From NCBI GenBank assembly GCA_019310665.1, contig JAFDDW010000029.1:1-10453 (forward strand): DNA of 10,453 nt. The letters run 5' to 3'. Positions 6,174-10,453 of this stretch are shown here, piece by piece. The DNA is from Deltaproteobacteria bacterium (GTDB lineage Bacteria > Desulfobacterota > Desulfobacteria > Desulfobacterales > JAFDCJ01). The notes below the pieces were generated by a model. It made no database searches. It was not told where the DNA came from and saw nothing but the letters and a program-made list of their open reading frames with translations. Every line of letters begins with the position of its first letter. Within the stretch, counting starts at the first letter, position 1. The translations under genes and the position numbers were made by a program.

Positions 6174-7004
6174 ATGAGCACAATAAAAGTCATGGTTAAT
6201 GGAATTCCTGGAAATGTGGCCCGGATGGTTGCCGGGCATATATTAAAGGATGATCGGTTTGAATGGATACCCTATTCACTGACCGGACCGGAAATTCAGG
6301 AATCTGAATCTACGGTCGATAACATCTCGGTAAAACTCATCCAGCCGGATCAACGAAAATCACAAATAGAAAAAATAAAGCACACCTACGGGGAGTTTCT
6401 GAGTGTCGATTACACCCACCCGTCAGCGGTGAACTCCAACGCTGAATTTTACGGTCTTCACGGGTTACCGTTTGTGATGGGCACCACCGGCGGCGACCGC
6501 AAGAAGCTTGAAGAAACAGTGCTATCTTCTGCCGTTGCCGCTGTCATCGCACCCAATATGGCCAAACAAATTGTCGGGTTTCAGGCGATGATGGAATATG
6601 CCGCCGACAATTTTCCCGATTTATTCAAAGACTATTCTCTGGAAATCAAAGAAAGCCATCAGCGGGGCAAAGCCGATACCAGCGGCACGGCCAAAGCTAT
6701 GGTTGGTTATTTCAACAAGCTGGGTGTTTCTTTTTCAGCAGATGACATCGTCCGGATGCGAAATCCGGAGGATCAAAAATCGCAATGGGGAATTCCGGAG
6801 CAATATCTGTCCGGCCATGGATGGCACACCTATACCCTGGTCTCAGAGGATCAGACGGTTCGATTCGAATTCACCCACAATGTCAACGGTCGCGAGGTCT
6901 ATGTCCAGGGAACTGTTGATGCGATTTTATACCTGTCTGAAAAAGTGCGGGCAGGTGCCAAAGGCCGGATGTTTACCATGATCGACGTCTTGCAAGGCGC
7001 TTGA
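6174..7004 (+). CDS. dapB: 4-hydroxy-tetrahydrodipicolinate reductase, plant-type DapB
   Basis: A 276-residue cytoplasmic enzyme that reduces the DapA product with NAD(P)H on the way to meso-diaminopimelate (a peptidoglycan crosslinker) and lysine. Visible features: N-terminal nucleotide-binding VMVNGIPGNVARMV (6-19, G10 and G13); VDYTHPSAVNSNAEFYG from 78; VMGTTGGDRKKL at 101-112; and the active-site block ESHQRGKADTSGTAKA (160-175) with H162, K166 and the SGTA phosphate-type loop. The C-terminal FEFTHNVNGREVYVQGTVDA (231-250) closes the substrate domain. The SHQ-x-x-K-x-D-x-SGTA form and the VDYT-x-PSAVN and FEF-x-HNV-x-GR blocks resemble the Arabidopsis enzyme more than the E. coli one, whose motif is HH-x-x-K-x-DAPSGTA. 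It starts 21 bases after the previous stop behind AGGAGG, so it is very probably co-transcribed. No dapA or other lys genes are in view. Confidence 0.93.
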   Translation: MSTIKVMVNGIPGNVARMVAGHILKDDRFEWIPYSLTGPEIQESESTVDNISVKLIQPDQRKSQIEKIKHTYGEFLSVDYTHPSAVNSNAEFYGLHGLPFVMGTTGGDRKKLEETVLSSAVAAVIAPNMAKQIVGFQAMMEYAADNFPDLFKDYSLEIKESHQRGKADTSGTAKAMVGYFNKLGVSFSADDIVRMRNPEDQKSQWGIPEQYLSGHGWHTYTLVSEDQTVRFEFTHNVNGREVYVQGTVDAILYLSEKVRAGAKGRMFTMIDVLQGA

Positions 7005-7084
7005 AATTCAGGGCCGCTACCCCCCGCTCAGTACCTGATCCCGACAATAAAGAGATATAATTTCAATAATATACAGACTTATTT

Positions 7085-7110
7085 AATCCGGCAATGTCTT
7101 ATCCCGGATT
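7085..7110. promoter_or_regulatory. Inverted repeat overlapping the promoter of the 474-residue protein gene
   Basis: AATCCGG (7085-7091) and CCGGATT (7104-7110) are exact complements separated by 12 bases. The right arm runs into the TTGACA hexamer that starts at 7109. It could be an operator over the -35 region, or a weak 3'-end hairpin for dapB; no T-run follows. Confidence 0.35.
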
Positions 7111-7137
7111 GACACTGAAGGCATATTCATCTATGCT
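7109..7137 (+). promoter_or_regulatory. Sigma-70-like promoter upstream of the 474-residue protein gene
   Basis: A perfect -35 hexamer TTGACA (7109-7114) is followed after exactly 17 bases by TATGCT (7132-7137, four of six to TATAAT). Transcription would begin near 7144, leaving a leader of about 165 bases. It is the best promoter match in the window and suggests this gene is not part of the dapB operon. Confidence 0.5.
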
Positions 7138-7206
7138 TAATGAGTTAGTATATTAGTCCACCTTCGGCGGATTGTGCATTTTGTGGCAAGAACTTTTTGT
7201 GTAAAA

Positions 7207-7243
7207 ATCAAACTATTTAGGCATTGATCAAACTTTAGGCATT
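7207..7243. repeat. Direct repeat in the leader of the 474-residue protein gene
   Basis: ATCAAACTATTTAGGCATT (7207-7225) is repeated as ATCAAACTTTAGGCATT (7227-7243), differing by a two-base deletion. The copies are about two helical turns apart. They may be paired regulator sites or part of a leader structure. The rest of the 7005-7308 spacer shows nothing else I can name. Confidence 0.5.
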
Positions 7244-7308
7244 TCCCGGTTTATCCGGTCTCTAATTTACGGTGAACCCCGAAAAAAGCTTAACCCCATG
7301 AGGCCTCC

Positions 7309-8733
7309 ATGAACGATTCTGCCGACAAACTTCCTCAGCAAATAGGCGGCGTTGCCCCGGTTAAAATTGATCCGGCCTTACTGAAGGCCCATGTAGCCCG
7401 ATTTGTGAAGGAAGCTTATGGTGGTTCTCCTGAAAAAGCTGTCCAGGTGATGAAAACCATATATGGCGACGATTATAGTCGGCTCGACCTTGCGGGACTT
7501 GAGGGACGGCTTCAGCTGATAACCGATTTTTTATCAACCCTCGAGACCAGCGAAAAAGACCCGCAATTGATGGAAGATGTTCTCCAACGGATCCAGTCTG
7601 GAATGGATCAGCTGCCCAAGGAGGTTCTCGACGATCTGATTATTGACGAGGGTGAAATAAAGATCTGGCAAGGAGATCAAAAAAAGGTCATTGGCAAGGC
7701 CGATGACAATATCTCAAAGCTTATCGAAAAATCCAAGGATCGGTGCGCCGCCAGAAAAAAAATGAGGACGGCCTTAAAAGCGGCTGCGGATTTTACAGAT
7801 CAGGATTATGAACAGCTTTCTAAAACGTTTAACATCTCGCACCAGGAGGCCGAAGAAATCGCCCAGTTATTAAAAGGTTGTTTTGACAGCCAGGGCAATT
7901 TTCAGAGAGCCCTTTTTGAAAAACATGTAACCGGGTTTGCGGCCCATCCCAAAAAGATATTTGAAATCTTGTGGGAATTTCTCAGGCAGATCCCCCGCCG
8001 CAGCGATCGGCTGCCGTTTCTGAATTCGCTGCAGTTGCTGGTAAAAGAACTTCAGCAACCCAAGCAGGCCGCTAAGATCCTGGTATCCGATTTTATTCTT
8101 GATCCGGGGGATGTAGGCTTTCCGGACAGAAACGCGCTGATGCTGGCACTCCAGTTTCTGCGGACCTACAACAAAGAAATCAACATGGATATTGAAATCA
8201 CTCCGGAAGAAGTGCTGCTGGTCAATAAAGGACTTGATCCAGGGGTGACGCGCTATATACAGTGGAGAATCGACGGTGAACAAAAACGGTTTATCGATAA
8301 AATCGTCACCATCCGTAAAAAGCTCATTCAATCCTTTGAACAGGAAGGATCGGATACCAAGGTACTGCCGATTCGATTTTTGCTGGCGCTGGAAAGAGAA
8401 GCCCACATATTCCTGGCGCTTGTCGGGGGAAAAACAGCCGCTATCGTAATCCAGGAGGCCCTCATGGTTTACGGAAACCCGGCTTCCCAGATCTTTCTGC
8501 TCAACGAAAGCCCAATTTATATGACCGGCTTGTTGCAGCATCTGGGCATTTTGATCCGCGGTATCGGACGGGTCGGTCAACCATCGGATTTCGCTCTGCT
8601 GGATGAAATTCAAAAGCGGCAGCAGGGCTTCATGGACCTGTCGCAAGAACCCCGGCACCAGGCGCTGGTTCAACGAACCCTGGGAGGAATCGAATCAGCC
8701 AAGCATGAGATCAGCTCCAGGGAAAGAGAATGA
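7309..8733 (+). CDS. Conserved-looking cytoplasmic helical protein, function unknown
   Basis: A 474-residue protein that I do not recognise. No signal peptide, membrane segment, nucleotide-binding loop or metal-binding cluster is apparent; only two cysteines (146 and 191) occur. Composition and periodicity suggest an almost entirely alpha-helical protein. There is an N-terminal acidic helical region (about 20-115), a short beta-like turn at EGEIKIW (114-120), a basic helix around 137-160, and a repeat-like helical middle (about 200-290). A C-terminal half contains QWRIDGEQKRFIDKIVTIRK (318-337) and a long amphipathic part with HIFLALVGGKTAAIVIQEAL at 366-385. GAGG at 7300-7303, six bases before ATG 7309, can serve as Shine-Dalgarno and supports this start. 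It has its own probable promoter at 7109 and is convergent with alaS. Codon use looks like that of its neighbours, so I see no sign of recent transfer. It may be a lineage-specific housekeeping or regulatory protein. Confidence 0.85.
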   Translation: MNDSADKLPQQIGGVAPVKIDPALLKAHVARFVKEAYGGSPEKAVQVMKTIYGDDYSRLDLAGLEGRLQLITDFLSTLETSEKDPQLMEDVLQRIQSGMDQLPKEVLDDLIIDEGEIKIWQGDQKKVIGKADDNISKLIEKSKDRCAARKKMRTALKAAADFTDQDYEQLSKTFNISHQEAEEIAQLLKGCFDSQGNFQRALFEKHVTGFAAHPKKIFEILWEFLRQIPRRSDRLPFLNSLQLLVKELQQPKQAAKILVSDFILDPGDVGFPDRNALMLALQFLRTYNKEINMDIEITPEEVLLVNKGLDPGVTRYIQWRIDGEQKRFIDKIVTIRKKLIQSFEQEGSDTKVLPIRFLLALEREAHIFLALVGGKTAAIVIQEALMVYGNPASQIFLLNESPIYMTGLLQHLGILIRGIGRVGQPSDFALLDEIQKRQQGFMDLSQEPRHQALVQRTLGGIESAKHEISSRERE

Positions 8734-8870
8734 CGAATGTCGAATGAAGAATGAAGAAATTCTGTCGTTTAATATTGGAATTATTGCTATAAAAAAGTAG
8801 GAGCGAAGCGACTTCCACAATTCTACATTCGTCAATCGACATTCGACATTCCAAAGTCATTCGTCATTCC
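8731..8870. repeat. Inverted GAATGTCGAATG / CATTCGACATTC repeat family in the convergent gap
   Basis: GAATGTCGAATG (8735-8746) is exactly complementary to CATTCGACATTC (8840-8851). Around each arm are further degenerate copies: GAATGAAGAATGAAGAA on the left, and CATTCGTCAATCGACATT plus GTCATTCGTCATTCC on the right, to 8870. The left arm begins at the stop codon of the 474-residue protein gene (TGA at 8731-8733 is the first part of TGACGAATG). The arms enclose a non-coding core of about 85 bases that carries the alaS terminator-like hairpin. Confidence 0.7.
8791..8818 (-). terminator. Probable intrinsic terminator of alaS
   Basis: On the minus strand GTGGAAGTCGCTTCGCTCCTAC (8818 to 8797) can fold as GGA-G-CG / CG-C-TCC with two bulges and a small loop, and is followed at once by TTTTTT (8796-8791). 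It lies about 100 bases after the alaS stop. Read on the plus strand the same element is GTAG followed by an imperfect palindrome, a layout typical of REP elements, so it may be a REP-like sequence doing duty as a terminator. Confidence 0.5.
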
Positions 8871-8920
8871 AAGGCGTTAATCGACTAGTCCCCAAAACTT
8901 ATCAATTTTAAACGAAATCT

Positions 8921-10453
8921 TTATTGCCCCTGCCCGACAATTTCATACGCCTTGGCCAGCGCCTTATCGAGATTCTCGGGCTGATCCCCCCCGGCCTGGG
9001 CCATGTCCGGCCTGCCGCCGCCGCGGCCGCCGACTTCAGCCGCAACCTGATTGACGATATTGCCGGCATGATAGCGGTTGGTGAGATCTTTTGTGACCAC
9101 GACGATCAACATGGCCTTTGAACCGGCCGCACTTCCTAGAACGACAATGCCGGATTTGATCTTGTTTTTGAGGTCATCGGCCAGATTTCTGAGAGCAGCC
9201 GGTGTGTCCACTGTGACCCTTTTGACCAATACATCAACACCGTCTATCGACCTGACGGCATCCGGCGATGCCTCCGTAGCTTTTGATGTCAGTTTGGTTT
9301 TTAGCTGAGCAACTTCTTTTTCTAAAGCTTTAAGATCGACCTGCATCTTTTTGACCCTCAACGGTACGGCCGGGGCTTTTTCTTTCAGCAAATGGGCCGT
9401 ATCGTTTAATACCCGCGATGTTTGCTGGACAAATTTTAGCGCCGATTCACCCGTCAGGGCCTCAATTCGTCTGACCCCGGATGATATGCTGGATTCACTG
9501 ACGATTTTGAAAAGACCGATGTTACCGGTATGTCCGGTGTGAGTCCCGCCGCAAAGTTCCTTGCTGAAATCGCTGAGAGAAACAACGCGCACACGATCTC
9601 CGTACTTTTCCTCAAACAAAGCCGTAGCCCCTGATCTAAGTGCAGCTTCAGCATCCATTTCCTCAATAGCGGTGGGTACGTTTTCGCGGATACGCTGGTT
9701 GACAAAATTTTCAATGGCTTCCAGGGTATCGGTATCTATCAGAGAGAAATGGGCGAAATCAAAACGCAGCCTGTGTGGCGCAACCAGAGAACCGGCCTGC
9801 TTGACATGGTCTCCGAGCACCTGGCGCAGTACCGCGTGCAAAATATGGGTGGCGGTGTGGTTTAAAGCTGTGGCCGCACGCTTGTCCCCGTCAACGTTCA
9901 GACTGACGGCATCCCCCTTGTGGACGACTCCGGATGTTACCCTGGCTTTATGGATAATGAGCCCGGTGGGGTCTTTGACCGTGTCCAGCACCACCATCTC
10001 AAAATTCTTACCGCTAATGGTTCCGGTGTCGCCGACCTGACCGCCGGATTCGGCGTAAAATGGGGTGCCGGCGGTAACAATTTCAAGGTGCTGCCCGTCA
10101 GCTGCTTCGGTGATTTCTTCACCGTCGGCCACCATTACCAGTATTTTTGAATCGCCGCTCAGGGAATTGTAGCCCACAAACTCCGGTTTGACACCCTGGG
10201 CCGAAAGGTTTTTGTAAGCCTCACTGATACTGTCAAAGGTCGTCACCGACCGGGATCTGGCCCGCTGCGCGTCCATGGCCCGGTCGAACCCGTCCATATC
10301 CAGATCCATTTTTTCATCCCTGACGACATCCTGCACGATATCTACCGGGAATCCAAAGGTATCATAAAGCTTGAAAATAACATCGCCGGGCACCTGGCTC
10401 TGGCCGCGGGCCCTGATTTCGGCCAGGGTATCATTTAAAACCTTCAATCCCGT
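8921..10453 (-). CDS. alaS: Alanyl-tRNA synthetase, C-terminal two thirds (N-terminus beyond the window)
   Basis: The frame is open from the right edge to TAA at 8921-8923, giving 510 visible residues of a protein usually about 870-880 long. The class II aminoacylation domain and most of the tRNA-recognition domain are outside. The visible part starts in the end of the tRNA-binding region (GDVIFKLYDTFGFPVDI). It contains the beta-barrel and editing domain with FYAESGGQVGDTG, the zinc-binding HTATH (9857-9859 down to 9845) and CGGTH (within 9536-9553), and ends in the C-Ala domain with a coiled coil (VKKMQVDLKALEKEVAQLK) and the glycine-rich GGRGGGRPDMAQAGG (about 8988-9032). The H-x-x-x-H...C-x-x-x-H set needed to clear mischarged Ser- and Gly-tRNA(Ala) is intact. 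A TTG at 10447 is internal, since the frame continues to the edge (codons for T-G). It is convergent with the 474-residue protein gene. Confidence 0.97.
   Translation of the reverse strand, partial: TGLKVLNDTLAEIRARGQSQVPGDVIFKLYDTFGFPVDIVQDVVRDEKMDLDMDGFDRAMDAQRARSRSVTTFDSISEAYKNLSAQGVKPEFVGYNSLSGDSKILVMVADGEEITEAADGQHLEIVTAGTPFYAESGGQVGDTGTISGKNFEMVVLDTVKDPTGLIIHKARVTSGVVHKGDAVSLNVDGDKRAATALNHTATHILHAVLRQVLGDHVKQAGSLVAPHRLRFDFAHFSLIDTDTLEAIENFVNQRIRENVPTAIEEMDAEAALRSGATALFEEKYGDRVRVVSLSDFSKELCGGTHTGHTGNIGLFKIVSESSISSGVRRIEALTGESALKFVQQTSRVLNDTAHLLKEKAPAVPLRVKKMQVDLKALEKEVAQLKTKLTSKATEASPDAVRSIDGVDVLVKRVTVDTPAALRNLADDLKNKIKSGIVVLGSAAGSKAMLIVVVTKDLTNRYHAGNIVNQVAAEVGGRGGGRPDMAQAGGDQPENLDKALAKAYEIVGQGQ

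Noticed and set aside
7005..7045. Terminator just after dapB (TCAGG...CCTGA)
   Set aside because: The stem is only five bases with a long loop and has no T-run.
7870..8673. Minus-strand open frame of 267 residues inside the unknown gene
   Set aside because: No ribosome binding site or motif. The plus-strand frame is longer, has a plausible start and promoter, and fits the gap between dapB and alaS.
10445..10447. TTG start for a short alaS-like gene
   Set aside because: The frame continues unbroken to the window edge and the residues are in the middle of AlaRS, so this is an internal leucine codon of a gene cut by the window.

Overview
The window reads as chromosomal DNA of a Gram-negative bacterium. 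A member of the former Deltaproteobacteria (Desulfobacterota, Desulfobacteraceae-like sulfate reducers) is my best guess. The guess rests on a full-length PlsB-type acyltransferase, a MurU-AmgK fusion, a plant-type DapB and spacers packed with degenerate short repeats. It is an inference from style; no rRNA or other phylogenetic marker is present to settle it.

Layout, left to right. Bases 2-145 are the 3' end of a gene resembling the DUF1343/NamZ exo-muramidase family. Bases 146-473 hold no gene but several repeat types: G/ATTTGGGATT-like units, a large inverted repeat around 280-363, and CCAGYGA-type units at 372-468. A ribonuclease HI gene with an unusual N-terminal module (474-1127) follows. 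The CCAGYGA repeats resume immediately after its stop, then comes a GC-rich hairpin. A small membrane protein with an acidic coiled-coil tail lies on the minus strand (1221-1517) and is divergent from the next block across a 213-base control region containing inverted repeats.

The central block (1731-7004) is a plausible three-gene plus-strand operon for the cell envelope. It holds PlsB (first step of phospholipid synthesis), a single polypeptide joining a MurU-type nucleotidyltransferase to an AmgK-type sugar kinase (salvage of N-acetylmuramate to UDP-MurNAc), and a plant-type dihydrodipicolinate reductase (DapB, toward diaminopimelate and lysine). With the NamZ-like fragment at the left edge, the window holds a potential complete route from peptidoglycan ends to free MurNAc, MurNAc-1-phosphate and UDP-MurNAc.

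Bases 7005-7308 form a regulatory spacer with an inverted repeat, a good sigma-70-like promoter and a pair of direct repeats. They lead into a 474-residue protein that I do not recognise (7309-8733). It is convergent with alaS (alanyl-tRNA synthetase, minus strand, 8921 to the right edge, missing its N-terminal catalytic part). The convergent gap holds an inverted repeat family and a hairpin followed by six T residues on the minus strand, probably the alaS terminator.

I saw no rRNA, tRNA, CRISPR array, transposase or phage gene. The most notable points are the fused salvage enzyme and its genomic context, the novel-looking N-terminal module of the RNase H, the unidentified 474-residue protein, and the different degenerate repeat families that fill the spacers and begin at or just after stop codons.
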